Shown here: positions 9,657 through 22,066 of the stretch, in pieces
How the letters are laid out: every line of letters begins with the position of its first letter
How positions within the stretch are numbered: position 1 is the stretch's first letter
NCBI GenBank assembly: GCA_013180625.2
Contig: SNVD02004565.1
Location: 992,001-1,056,000 of the forward strand
Source: Boswellia sacra
Taxonomy: Eukaryota; Streptophyta; Magnoliopsida; Sapindales; Burseraceae
DNA length: 64,000 nt
Reading direction: 5' to 3'
Made by a program: the position numbers and the translations under genes
Notes under the pieces: generated by a model
Databases searched by the model: none
Seen by the model: only the letters and a program-made list of their open reading frames with translations
What the model was told of the DNA's origin: nothing

Positions 9657-12513
9657 AGTGCAGAAACAACTACCTCTTCTTTTCCTGTGAGTTTATCATA
9701 CCTTCATTTCTGAAATAAAAAATTCTGTTCAAGGTTTTGTTTGTATTATCTATTAACAAGTTGTCACTTTTCATTACTTGAATGTTAATTATACAACAAT
9801 TAATCAGTTGCTAGAAATGAAATTATGCCTCATTTTCTCTGTAAAATTTATATGCAAACTTTATTGTCCTAATCTACTAATAATGATACCCAAATCAATA
9901 GAAAACTACTCCATCCTCTTAAGCTAATAATTCATGCCAATAATAGAATCACTAGGGCATCTAAAAGGTTTCATCTTAAGAGATACTCATTAATCTCATT
10001 GGGCAAATATCTAATGAGGCAAATATTATCTCTGTTCTGTATCATATGAACATTGAATTTCAATTATTATTCCTGTTTTTTCACAGACGAAATTTGAGCT
10101 GGTCTTAGCTGTACTAGCCAGCTAGAACTTAGTTTATGAATATGAGTTTAGTAGACCCTTGATGAATTTCTAATAAATGTCAGTTTCTGAAGGCTTCTGC
10201 TAAATCACTAATGCTTCTGACAAGCTGATAAGATTCACCAACTTTCTCATGTGATCAAAATTTCAGCTGTAGAAATTTTGAAGTCATGTACAATTTCTTC
10301 AGATTTTTTTCTTTTTACCCAGTTATCCTCTTATCACTTGCTTATGCGCTACTTCTTTTTTAATCCATTTAATCAACTTCATATAAAAGTTATCAAGATT
10401 ATCCATCCATTCTTCTTGAGGTTAGGGGCAGCAAAGTCAAAGTGGCCGCCAGCACTTGCTACGGAGATTAAATAAATTATTTGTATAACAAAATCAAAGT
10501 TATGAAAAGAGAAGAGGCCTCAGTCACGACCTCCCACCAAACTATTTTTGAACTTTTCTTAAAGTCAGCCACCAAAAGAGACCTCCACGCCTCATGCCTC
10601 GAGCCCCATTTATTTTATAATATGAAGAGCTATCTTTTAAAAATTACTAATCTTTCGCTATTACTCATCTTCTTTTATTTTAAGAAAAAGCAGCTCCTCT
10701 CTTAAGGCCAATGCTTTCCCACTTCTTTATTCACATTTTTTCTTTTCTTTTTGTTTCTTATCTTACTCATTCAACGCACTAGTACCTCGAGAGGCTTAGC
10801 ACGTCACGGAGCATTCTTAATAACTGAAAATTAGCAATGGAAGATCTTCTACTAGTCATACTAATATATTTATTCCTCAGCATATTTTCACATCTTCTCT
10901 TGTCTCAAAACACGTCTTCTTACTCAAATAATTCAAACCCTTATAAACTATTTCAGGATCATATTTGCTAGCGTCGTAGAACATGATGACGTACGTTACT
11001 TGACCCTCGTCGAAATTAAGATGAAATTGGCAAAGACAGACCAAAGGCATCCCATGACAGAACCAATGTTTCCCATAGTGGAGAAAAAATGATCAAGTTG
11101 ATGTGTTTATGGCAACAATTTGTTAAGAATCAAAGCAAGAACTTTTGACTGAATATTTAGATCAAGAAAAGTTTTTGGTTACAAAAGGTCTTTTAAGTAC
11201 AGGCAAAATTTGTAAAGCTACAATAGCAGATCTCCTTACTGTGCATTCTGTTTGAACAATAAGACTTAGAATTCAATTCATGTCCCCATTATCTTTCCAA
11301 AGCATTCCAACTAGCCCAGTGCCTCCAGAGACCAAATTTAAGGTACTTCTTGCTATTCACCAACCAGTTAGCGCATAAATTGATTTTTTAAAACCAAATC
11401 TCTATCTTAATCACCTAACCAAGAATTGCAAAGAGGATTACCCTGGAAAAATGATAATATTATTGTCATGTGTTTGCTGCACACTAGGAAAAAAATTAAG
11501 AGTTGGTGGAAAAGGAGCCTCAAAAGAGAGATTTGGTAATGCTTTATTTTTTCATCCACTAAACTAAACAAACGTTGCATTAGCACAAGCTGCCTTAGTT
11601 GTCAGCCACCACCAGGACTCGATGTTCCAATAGTTTCCACATGTAGTGAGCTGCTTTAAAAAAACTTTAGATGCCAAAGTGCCATTCCTTGTACTTTAGT
11701 TTAACACGTTCTTGGAACAAAGACTTTAATAAAGAAGTAAAGAAACCAGACACACAGAAGAAATCGAGCTTTATGCTGCATCTTCTGAAGCTTTTGGTCA
11801 AGGGTCGTTCTCAAGTATATTTGTGTTATCTTATGACCCAAATTAAAGATAAGAGCTTCAAACCATTGAAACCTGGCGATAGTCCTCAGCTTCTTCAATC
11901 AATTAATCCCATCTGGAGTAACTTCTCAAAACCATGCAGAAATTTGTTTAATTGCTATGTTATTTTAAGATTATCCTATCCGGTATCCATTAGTAATAAG
12001 TGGGTGCCTAGAGGGATCATCACTCATTAATACTCCAGTCGCCACCCATTAGCAGCAAATATCTTTCTTAGTATCTTGATTTCGATATAGAATTACATAC
12101 TAAGATATAAGTTAACAGATTTTGAAAAAAATTCTGGCTTGTAAGCTTCTAGACATGAAGGATAAGCATATTTAACACCATAAGTTTGCTCGATAGCCAG
12201 AAATTTCCAGACTAGATTTTCACAGATTCCATTCAATATTCCCACTAATAGATAATAATTTCGTAATAATGTGTCTATGGTTTTTTCTTACTTTTTTATA
12301 ATTGATGAAAGGATCGCAGAATAAGAAACAGAGGAACTGTCTAAGAAGATAAGATAATGTTGAAGATTAACAAGGCTGGGTAGCTTGGACGTAAGGTAAT
12401 ACTCGTTACACGACAACATAATGATACAAAGTGCATATTGTAACCAAAATATTATATAAAAGAAGAGAAAACATTGCCTATGGTCAAGAAACCTAGAGAA
12501 TATATCAGATGGT
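9657..12513. other. Intergenic, no gene seen
   Basis: About 2.9 kb between the last F-box gene and the 3' end of the minus-strand gene at 12514. It is AT-rich, with scattered frames of up to ~119 codons (for example 11671-12030) that start at non-ATG codons or resemble no family. No repeat structure, tRNA or conserved domain was recognised. Confidence 0.5.
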
Positions 12514-14020
12514 TTAACTCTGGCTACCAACACTTCTTAGGCGCTCTAACACTTGTTTTTTCCCAGTGAGATGCTCAACCAATCCTTCCAAGTGAGAAAG
12601 AAAGTAAATGAATTAGTTTAATAAAAGTTCAAATGAAGGCAAGAACTCTCAAACTTTGTACTGCAACCATTCTGCGGCCATATGCATTTGTTGTGTAGTG
12701 CATATATAATCTAAAAGTATAGCTACGAAGAGATAGAACTATATATTACCATTAGTGTAATCTCGACAGTCATGTTGGCCAACTCTCAAATCAGTTTCCC
12801 AGCTCTTGTTGAATTTAATTGCTGAATCAACAGCATCTGGTTTTGAATATCCAACAAACCAACATTTCTTCCTTGGCGGTTTCGTCAACTTTCTCACAAG
12901 AACCGTCCCTAAAAAAAGGTGCATGATGAAGCCATGATGATATGTGAACAATGAATAGAAATGAACCTATAATACTCATGAACAAATCATATGCAAATTC
13001 TAAAAGGTAGTCCTAATCAAAACAGATTGACATAATTGTAGCAGCTTAATACCAAAAACAAGAAATTTTAGCATCAAATCTATAAGTTTTGATAATAAAA
13101 TCATATCAGGAGAAAATCCTAATTTGTTCACTAGCATTGCCGAGTTTGATTTGTTCCAATCAATGAAAAGAATGGGACATTTCTTCATTCATTTGGGATT
13201 TACATATTTTTTATTGTTCATAGAAACTCAAACCCAAATTTTTTGTTCATGCTGGACCAGGGATACAGAAGAAAGAACATGAGGGTCACAATTGGTATTA
13301 CACAAAATCATATATGAGAAACCAAATATAGTGGGAAACGAGAGGTTTTAGAATTGAGTTTGCCATCACCAGCTTTGGAGCAGTACACAAGAAATGTTGA
13401 CAACAAGACAAAATATAGTCATTTTCACTTTTTTAATTTGCGTATTGGATTACATCAAAAATAATTGATAACTGGGGATCAAAGAGACTTTCGTCATTAA
13501 CATGATAACCATTAATATATATTATTCGAAGTAAATATGTGGCAACGCTAGTGCACTTACCTGGTATTGCTTTACCATACAGAACTTCGAGTGCTGTATA
13601 TATATTTTCAGGGTCTTTGGGTTGAAAATCAAAAACAAAGACCTACAAAAACAGATTTTTATGGAGCCTAGTAAAAGGGCTAATATTTTGAGTTAGAAAC
13701 TCAATTATTCTTGAGCTCTCTGTAAATCTAATCTAAGTTACTTCAACATCAAATAGCAGTGATACTTGTATTTCATGCAACTGAACTTTTTATCATGATA
13801 GTGGAGGATAAGGGAAAAGAACGAATTTAACCTGAGAATGAGGAGGTGAAGAGGGTTTGATGATGACCATAAAATGCTGCAAATCCCAGACACTGAGAGA
13901 GTAAGCTGCAGACATGAGCAGCTGGGCAGGCCCCTTTGTGGCTCTTAATGCCACGGCTGCCACGTACACTTCATCTCTGCCCCTTGTCACTGCTGCTGAA
14001 TTTGTCCACACGGCAGCCAT
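12514..14020 (-). CDS. Conserved plant protein of unknown function, 166 aa, four exons
   Basis: Spliced by hand on the minus strand: exon 1 14020-13832, exon 2 13642-13561, exon 3 12908-12750, exon 4 12584-12514. All introns are GT-AG, phases join exactly, and the sum is 501 bases (166 codons plus stop). The protein starts MAAVWTNSAAVTRGRDEVYV and has no signal peptide or membrane segment. Conspicuous blocks are WDLQHFMVIIKPS (about 45-57), VFDFQPKDPENIYTALEVL (65-83), KKCWFVGY, and GQHDCRDYTNGLVEHLTG (about 136-153). I recognise the pattern as a conserved plant single-copy-type protein but cannot name a function. A His in LQHF and a later Cys in HDCRDY, in that order, recall permuted papain-like folds (LRAT, PPPDE), but this is speculation from two residues. 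Expression and role are unknown. Confidence 0.85.
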
Positions 14021-14747
14021 TGCTTTTTCAATTAAAATTCAACCGCTAAGTAGTTATGAAACAAAGAAAGTGGGTTTAGATCTGCCTAGCCCGGCCCACT
14101 GTTTACTTTTGATGGGCCTAAGGAAGTACTTTTAGATCCATATAGAGCACAAACAGGCCCATTACGTTCTTTTACCATATTGACTGGTAGATGTCCTCCC
14201 TGGGTTGTTTTGTTTTGCAAGATGTTGCTATAAATAAGATTCCGTTTATGTGCGCATTGCTTGCGCTCGATTTTTGGACCGTCGATAAATCCAAGGGGTG
14301 GGAAGCAATGAAGTGCTTCCGACTCAATCAAAGCAAGATCCTGACTTGTCAAAGGACCGTTCCCGTGAGAAATCAAGACAGTCACGGGTGCATGCAATGC
14401 AGTCGACGCACTGTAGGCTAATCTAGAAGGACTAAGTTGCAAACTGTAACATAAGTAATTCATAAAAATAAACTAAACTTTAACAAAATAAAATCATTAA
14501 CTGAATGAAAATTGAATAACATGTGAATCTTGAAAGCCAATTGAGTTTGTTTCAACAACTAGAGTTAATAAAATATAGGAAATAAATCACACATAAAGTA
14601 AAGTTTTATGAGAATCAAATATGAGATTTAACCCAGTAAGCAAACTAGTTTTATATACGAAAATAGTTTTGAAAAAACATATTTCCACCATAACTCAGTA
14701 AACATAATCATAATAATACATAACATAATCACATGCCAAACATAAAA
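14021..14747. other. Upstream flank of the 14020 gene and spacer
   Basis: The first ~300 bases contain moderately GC-rich sequence with short frames on both strands, which presumably includes the promoter and leader of the minus-strand gene starting at 14020. From about 14420 it becomes very AT-rich up to the foldback element. No gene was recognised. Confidence 0.4.
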
Positions 14748-15250
14748 GGGAAAATTGAAAAAATAAACACAATTAGGGACCCTAGTTGAAATTTGGACAC
14801 ACCCTAAAAAATTTTTATGCCATAGACACTTTCTTGACAAAAAGACTCAATTACCCTTATGTATTCAATTTTTTCTCAAAGCCTTATTGCCCTCTTCAGA
14901 CGAAAAATACCGAAACCCCTGGACACCGCTCGAACCATGTATTCGACATGAGCATTGGCTGAGGATAGAAGCAAAAAACCGCTTCAAATTTGTGAACTTA
15001 TTCTGTTTTGTTAGAAACCGAAACACTAGATTTTCTATTTCGTTAGATTTGATTTAGTTTTTAGGGAATCTTAATTAGGGATTTGAGTTTTCGTCGGATT
15101 TGTGAACTTATTCTGTGTTTTTAGGGATAAATCTAGTGTTATTATGTGATTTTTGTGGTTTGATATTTATGAAAACAGTGGACACCGACTGGTTTCGTCG
15201 CGAGGTAGACGATGGCGAGTGTCAGATGTATAACTCGACACTCGACACTT
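14748..15250 (+). repeat. Left arm of the foldback element
   Basis: This arm is the inverted partner of 15685-16184. Landmarks also present reversed on the other side are CAATTACCCTTATGTATTCA, GGACACCGCTCGAACCATGT, GTGAACTTATTCTGT and GACTGGTTTCGTCGCGAGGT. The left arm has a short internal doubling of TTTGTGAACTTATTCTG (about 14989 and 15100), and the right arm has a similar pair. Confidence 0.8.
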
Positions 15251-15685
15251 CATGTCGAGTCATATCGGATTCACAACCGACACTCGATACACTCGATATC
15301 AGTCTATTTTAGAAGACATCGAGTGTCGGATGATTTCGTCCGACACTCAACACTACCTTTCATTTATTTTGTCGAGTGTCAGATACGTGGAAACCGACAT
15401 GTCGAGTTCTCGAACCATGTATCTGACACTCGAGATGTCGGATGAAAGGTAGCATCGAGTGTCAGATGATCGTCCGACACTCGAATAACCGACACTCGAC
15501 ATGACACTTGACATATCGATTTTCACGTATCCGACACTCGACATGTCGGAGAAAGGTAGTATCGAGTGTCGGATGATTCATTCGACACTCGATGTCTTCA
15601 AAAGTAGACTGATATCGAGTATCGGTTGTGACCGACATGACTCGACATGAAGTGTCCAGTGTCGAGTGTCCAGTGTCGAGTGTCC
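15250..15685. repeat. Core of the foldback element: CGAGTGTC / GACACTCG minisatellite
   Basis: The ~435-base centre is built from many short copies of CGAGTGTC and its complement GACACTCG, often as the palindrome-like TCGACACTCGA and often followed by GGATG or AGATG. At 15655-15692 three copies of a 14-base unit, GTGTCGAGTGTCCA, stand head to tail. Because the word occurs in both orientations the core can fold on itself as many small hairpins nested in the large one. Confidence 0.8.
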
Positions 15686-16184
15686 AGTGTCGAGTTATAC
15701 ATCTGAAACTCGTCATTGTCTACCTCGCGACGAAACCAGTCGGTTTTCACAATTTTCATACACATCAAACCACAAAAATCACATAATAACACTATATTTA
15801 TTCCTAAAAATACAGAATAAGTTCACAAATCCGACGAAAACTCAAATCCTTAATTAAGATTCCCTAAAAACTAAATCAAATCTAACGAAACAGAAATCTA
15901 GTATTTCGGTATTTAACAAAACAGAATAAGTTCAAAAATACAAAGCAGTTTCTTGCATCCTCAGTCGATGTTCGTGTTGGATACATGGTTCAAGCGGTGT
16001 CCAGGGGTTTCGGTATTTTTCTTTTTTCGTTTAAAGAGAGGGAAATAAGGCTTTGAGAAAAAATTGAATACATAAGGATAATTGAGTCTTTTTGTCAAAA
16101 AAGTATCAATGACATGAAAATTTTTCAGGATGTGTCCAAATTTCAACTAGGGTCCCTAATTGTGTCTATTTTTTCAATTTTCCC
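15685..16184 (-). repeat. Right arm of the foldback element
   Basis: This is the inverted partner of 14748-15250. It ends at TTTTCAATTTTCCC (16171-16184), the complement of the left terminus. Short insertions and substitutions relative to the left arm (for example around 15900-15960) show that the arms have diverged since insertion. Confidence 0.8.
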
Positions 16185-18297
16185 AACTTATACTTAACAG
16201 ATTCAAATAATGTACAACATAGACACAAAACAAAAGATACAGTGCATAACATAGGCACACAAGCAAACTCATATGTATCATATTCATATGAAGCATATAG
16301 CACAAACACATAATCAAACTCATATTTCACAACTTACTAGAAATACTTTTGTTAAATATTACTTAATAGGACTTCACATCACTTACATGAGCCATAAAAT
16401 TACTCGTGTAATAACACATATGATGAGTGTAAGGGAGGTACAAGGTAAATAGAACATAAAAGAAACGTTCATGCCCGAAGGCAAGAGCCACGCCCTCACC
16501 CTAATCATCGATGAGTCCTACCATATATATAAACAAGTCCATACATAATGTAAAAACTCTTTAGCCCTAGTGGTACCTTAGAACACTTCTCATCACACAC
16601 AAGCACAAAACATTAGCATATAAGGCTCCACAAGGTCCACAACTTATAATTGGCCTACTAAGCATGTAAAACTTAAGTATTCTAGGATTCACAATTCACA
16701 ACATTTCATAGGCATTCTTATAACACATATATGAATGATGTGAATCAAATAAGAATAACATATAGGGTAATCACAATACTTAAAACATTAATTTATGTAC
16801 GAATCCATATATTGCATATTAATATAAAACATAACCATCAAAATTAAAGTAAAACATGAATATACAATATACTTACATATATGCTTATTGTGACTCCAGT
16901 TAAAAACAAATCTAGCTTACTTAACCTCAACTGAAGCACAAATTATGAAACTACAAATAGCTTACTAACTTATCACATAGAACTTAGGCTTAAAACATTT
17001 CTAAATCTACAAAAATTAACTTAAAACGATTATAACACGGTAAAGACTACATATAACTCATTAATATACTGATAATATATATATAGACACACACTTACCA
17101 AATTTCTTTTGGCGTTACATTAAGAGTATGAGGCTCAAACTTAAGTAGTTCAAAATTTGTGCAATGAAGCAGCAATCGATAATGTGGTTCATTTCACATG
17201 TTCTTAAGAAGTGTGAAGTGGTTGAAATCAACTCTAACTTAAACGACATAAATCACAAAAAATTGGATTTGAGCTAAAGACATTTGTTTGATATCATGTT
17301 AAACAATTATCTGAAGTAAAGAGTCGCATGTATTGTTAATTTTTTAATCTCATGATTGTAAATTAGTAAATATATATAAACGTATTCTAGCTCTTAACAT
17401 TTTCCTGATCAAGTGGACAACCCACGCCAATGACCCATGCTTAATTAAAAGAGCAAAATATCGATTAATTTCAGGTTGATAAACAAAAACTGAAGTTTCC
17501 TCGAAGCCATCAGAAACGTTATGTACACTCGTGGCAAGCATCATGCATGTTACCCCACAACGCTGCACTTATTGCTAACCTACAAATATTTTAGATCATG
17601 GTTTCGTCCATATATAGTTGTCATTTCTTCCTTTATAAACCAAAAGTTTCGATATTGTATACAAAGAATCAATAATCCGATGGAATCCTTTGTCGGTTTA
17701 ATTGGAAGTGAAACTCTGTGGTGAGCTTTATTTATATATATTTTGCAATTATATTCAAGAAGGTTAATGTTTCTTTTCTTCTTTTCTTTTTTTTTCTTTT
17801 TTTAATCAGTTGAATTAAGGTGATTTTATAACTCAGAAGCCAAGATCTTAGAAACAAGATGAAATTTAAAGTGAAGAAAGATGAAATTATTAAACAAAGT
17901 GCTAATGTATTATTATTATTATTGAAACAAAAGCACACCCCATGCAAGCTCTATATTAACACGTGCAAACTAAGGAAAATAAACTTTATGAACCCATTTG
18001 GCACCAACGAAACAAAACCCCCACATAGCACAATTGATCCTGAAATGAATTACGCAATGAAGCAAAATCGGAGCATTCATGTTTGTACGGAGATCAGTTC
18101 AGTGATGATGGTGATCATGTCAGCCATGAATGAGCCATGCGGATGAGTTGCCATTGGTAGATCCAAGTGGGTCATTTCCATTATTTTCTGCTAATTAAAT
18201 ATGAAGCCAGGCTGAACTTCATGATGACATGCAAGCTAGAAGAAAACTAGTAGTAGAAAAACTTCCACCAATGTCCACGATCTTATGGAACTTTTAA
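16185..18297. other. Intergenic, AT-rich, no gene seen
   Basis: About 2.1 kb downstream of the foldback element. Only short chance frames are present. A less AT-rich patch at about 16470-16515 (GCCCGAAGGCAAGAGCCACG and onward) may be transposon debris but could not be assigned. The last part, before 18298, holds the 3' flank of the minus-strand acidic-protein gene. Confidence 0.45.
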
Positions 18298-18984
18298 TTA
18301 CTCTGTGCTCTTCTCAACCGGGGCTTCGGCTGCTTCAACTTTCTCCTCTGTTTCAACAGGCTTCTCTTCTTCTTTTTCTTCCACCGATGGCTTCTCTTCC
18401 TCCTTCACTTCCTCTTTTGGAGCTTCAACTTCAGCTTCAGGTTCTGCTGCTGGTTCGGCTGCTGCAGGTTCCTCAACAGTCTCTTTAGTTTCTTTGGTCT
18501 CCTCGACGGTTGGCTCCGGTGTCTCCTTGGCAGTTTCCTCTTCAGTTTTCTCGACTGTCTCAGCTGTCTCGGCTGCAGCTGGCTCTTCAGGCACAACTTT
18601 GGCCTCTTCTACCACTTCCTTTGTCTCCACCACTTCTGCTGGGGCTTCAGTTGCTGGAACAGCGGTAGTTGTCTCTTCAGCGGCAGGTTCTGGGGCAGCT
18701 GGTGGTGCAGCGACTTCCTCTTCTTTTGGAGTTTCTTCAACCTTGATTGTTTCCTCAACAGCTTTCTCCTCAGTGAGTGCTGTCTGTGCTGACGCAACCT
18801 GCAGCATAAACTCACACTCTTTTCTCTTAATCACTTAAATAATTAATTATGAATATCTTCATTAACCATCAACCCACCATGCATGGCTACACACACACAC
18901 ACACACATGTATATATAACAACAAATCAGATGATCGACACATACACATATATAATAATTAAGTTATTACCTCGGCAGCGGCCAT
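18298..18984 (-). CDS. Acidic Ala/Glu/Pro-rich low-complexity protein, 171 aa, two exons
   Basis: Exon 1 is only 15 bases (18984-18970) and encodes MAAAE. A 171-base GT-AG intron containing an (AC)n microsatellite follows. Exon 2 (18798-18298) starts VASAQTALTEEK and ends PVEKSTE. The body is almost wholly E, A, P, V, K and T in loose repeats (VEETPKEEE, AAPEPAAEE, EAEVEAPKEEVK), with no Cys and no folded domain, signal peptide or membrane segment. It should be strongly acidic and disordered. Plants have a family of such proteins with a conserved short N terminus (…VASAQTAL…), some named for stolon-tip expression, but I am not sure of the family name and give no function. The unspliced frame would begin at 18834 inside the intron; the spliced start is better because a TATA box lies at a sensible distance upstream. 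Confidence 0.8.
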
Positions 18985-19120
18985 GGAATAATCTGAAGGT
19001 AAGTGATATTGTTGAACTGGGAAGAAAATGAATATATAGCAGCTGGTGATCAGAAGCCAAGTAGAGAGACCACACTAATGCTGCTAGAGCAATTGATGCA
19101 GATACGAAAGAATGATAGTG

Positions 19121-19130
19121 ATTTATATAG
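19121..19130 (-). promoter_or_regulatory. TATA box of the acidic-protein gene
   Basis: The minus strand reads CTATATAAAT. Transcription would begin about 30 bases downstream, near 19095, giving a leader of roughly 110 bases to the ATG at 18984. It is the only good TATA match close to that start. Confidence 0.6.
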
Positions 19131-22066
19131 TGGTTGTTGTGTAGAGGGCTTAAGTGGAAATTTATTAAGGTAGGAGATTGGGGGAGTGGGGGCACTTGAA
19201 GAATCTTGAGATTTGACACCTCACCTCACTAACTCCAAGGCCATAAGCATGTTTGATAATTATGCTATAGAAAGCCTAACTCGCTAGCTATAGCAGCAAG
19301 CAGCAGTAGCAGAGATGAATTATTAACTACTATTTTTAATTAAGTCCTACTAGTCAGTGACCCTTTCGATTGGAATGGAGACCCCAGATAATATTGGTGG
19401 CTGTGCATGGCAATGGCTGAGAACCATTATACATTCTTCTTTGGTTGTGTGTGATTGCACTTGCGTGCTTTGTGCAGTCGGGTGTGTAGGCGACCTGGCT
19501 ATCATTCACCTCACGTTCTTGAAGAATTGTTGTTACTTGTTAATTTCATCAACTGTGGCAACTTAAATTCAATCTCACTTTTAATTGGGTTACTGTACTA
19601 CTTTTACGAGCACAAGAAAGTGTCATATGGATCATCAATTGATGAGATTAAACATATACTTTTCTAGGATGGGAAAAGCTAACACTTTCAGTGCTTTTCT
19701 TTTTTTTTTTTTAAGTTTTAAATGCTATTTATGTTGTTGGCATTGAATTGTTTGTACATAATTTTTTTCACAAAGCAATTCAAACTCTCAGTCATCTTCA
19801 ATAATTATATGCCTTAATTATGCAGCAAAGACTTATCAGATCAGATCATAGATGAAAAATAAAGTTTCATTAATTAGTTTTACTAAAATTAGCTTAAAAT
19901 ACCCATAAATCTTATTGCTTTAACTTCTCTGGTAAATAACTTCTGAATAAGTTTAAAAATCATAATTACGTTAATTAGTCATCGAATTCACCTTTATGTA
20001 CGGTGATTAATTACTAATGAAGCAAGAAAAGGAAATATCAGACAATCCACGTCAGGAAACATGTCATCAACTAAAGGGACAACGGGGCGATCAGGGACGG
20101 CGTCAGCTTTGGGTCCCACACCCACCCAATTGGCATAATTTACTTTGAAGGAATGAATCAAATTCTGACGTGGCAATTTATAAAACAAAATTGGTGGGCT
20201 CGTCGAATATACCAATCAAAGCGACAGATTTGACGCCTGCTGACTCAGGACCCACTTGGTATTATCATCAACGGTCCAGCTGTAATCTGATATGATCATC
20301 ATATCAGATCCATTGTGGACGAAAATTTTGTATGTTGCTCCTTGTGCAATGAATCATTTAACTCAATCCTCACGACTCGATGTTTACACATACATTTACT
20401 TTACATTACAATTAAAAAAAATTAACTATTATTATGGTAGATCCCAATAGAAGATTAATACATAAACTGAAGACTTCGTACGGTAGCGGGCACCCGATTA
20501 TGCCTCGAGATGCGTTTGTCTTGGCCAAACTCCTCATGTGGCCCATAATGAAGGTGCCCCAAATTCTAAACCCTTCTGGCATTTAGCTTGTTTAAGGCCG
20601 GGCATCGGCGCTCTGAGTGCCAAAAAACATTCAAAAAGAGTTTAGGCCATCGGGGTAGGCGGTGGATGGCCCCCACTGGAGTGGAGCCCAGTTTTCAGGA
20701 TTTTTGTTTGCTGGGCAATCAGGAAGTGAAAGTTGGCAAGCAATCACCGACCATTGGTGGGGGATGATCTTGTTTTAATGTTATTATGCTAATTGGATGT
20801 GATGTGTCGTGACATAATGGCAGAGAGTGGGCTTGTTATGATGAATCAATTGACAGATTGGAAGGTTAAGAGTTTTGCCATCGAAAATCGATTTCTGCAT
20901 CAATTGCCTCCACCACGTGATCTCTCTTGGAATTATCCTTCCTTTGTTCAACCATTTCTACCATTATCATCGTTAATCCATCACCTTTTCCAATCTCATT
21001 ATTTATTACTTTTCATCCACTCTGTGTGCGCAAGTGCAATCGCAATGTCCTTGCTTCATTTGCAGCGATTGATTCCTCTTGCATAAGTGAATCAATTGAG
21101 TCTATGTAAATTACTACTCATTTATTTCTATTTATGGAATAAATCTATCGTACAATCGTTGTATTACAATATATTCAATCAATAGATATCGTACAATCGT
21201 TGTATTACAATATATTCAATCAATAGATATCACGTCGACTATGTACGTTGATGTGGTACTTACGTGTGTTACTCAAAATATATGACAGATTTATTCTTTA
21301 TTATAAATTAATTTTAACAATAAAAAGAGTCCGTCTTAGAATATTTACATATGTAATTATTTAATTATAAGATGTAACATCAAAATATGTATATTATATA
21401 TATCTTATAAATATACAGTTATATATATAATTACTATAAGAATAATATTACACTTACAACTCATTTATAATCTACCCTTTTCAAAGCTTGAGTTTTGAAG
21501 ATGTAACTTTTCTTATTTAATTTTTATTTTTCCTTCCTAATTAAATTTTTGTCCACTCAAAGTTGTAAAAAGAAACGAAACACACCCTTATATTGACAAA
21601 ATTTGTCAAATCACTTGTTCACGGGGAGGCGAAAAATAATTAAACGGGACAAAATATATTATATGTGTAAGGGCATCAAATTTTTTCTTTTACAATTTTA
21701 CAAACTCAACCTCGAATCACTTGAAGATTTGTATTAAGTTGATGCCTCGTTTGTCAATCATTACACCACTAAACACTCTTCCATTTTGGTTAAGAATAAT
21801 TTGGAAACTACTGGCATTTGCTTCATACAGGGGAAGGGATCCGTATAAATTGTTTAATTATCGTATAGGTTCACAACATCCGTGGAGAAATCGACCTTTG
21901 CTCAATTTAATTTACAGTTCAAGCGTAGCTGCCACAAGTTGGACCAACTCCGAATTAAATACAAGCTAAAAGAAAAGAAAAGAAGTCGTCTCCTTGACAA
22001 TTGCCCTAAATTGTGCAAAATTTCAACTGTTATTTTGTCTTGGATCAATTTAATCATCCAGCTTAG
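19131..22066. other. Intergenic, no gene seen
   Basis: About 2.9 kb between the acidic-protein promoter and the LTR retrotransposon. ACGTGGC, an ABRE-like core, occurs near 20168 but is not linked to a gene. A GC-richer patch at about 20480-20710 could not be assigned. A 41-base tandem duplication lies at 21146-21227. AT-rich palindromic sequence around 21300-21470 looks like worn MITE material. Confidence 0.45.
21146..21227. repeat. Perfect 41-bp tandem duplication
   Basis: Two adjacent copies of a 41-base unit starting TATCGTACAATCGTTG and ending TTCAATCAATAGA, the second beginning at 21187. They are identical, so the duplication is recent. Confidence 0.9.

Larger units (their letters stand above)
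14748..16184. mobile_element. Foldback (long inverted repeat) element, 1.44 kb
   Basis: The two ends are long inverted repeats. The left end starts GGGAAAATTGAAAAAATA and continues ACACAATTAGGGACCCTAG. The reverse complement of the right end reads the same with single changes. Pairing continues inward for about 500 bases, to the matched stretch around GAGGTAGACGATGGCGAGTG (left, about 15203) and its partner near 15715-15728. Small mismatches and indels show some age. There is no long open frame, so it is non-autonomous. The flanking 9-mers AACATAAAA and AACTTATAC agree at six positions, which would fit a worn 9-bp target duplication of a Mutator-like element, but this is weak. Foldback or MULE-type MITE are the likely classes. 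Confidence 0.8.

Noticed and set aside
11671..12030. 119-codon frame
   Set aside because: No recognisable domain, AT-rich composition like the flanking spacer, and a competing frame on the other strand.
15115..15857. Several 60-84 codon frames on both strands
   Set aside because: They lie in the foldback arms and CGAGTGTC core and mirror each other; repeat words without stops make them open by chance.
18305..18838. 177-codon open frame on the + strand rich in Ser/Ala
   Set aside because: It is the exact antisense of the acidic-protein exon; its openness follows from GAA/GAG/GCT codons read backwards, and the minus strand has the TATA box and splice sites.
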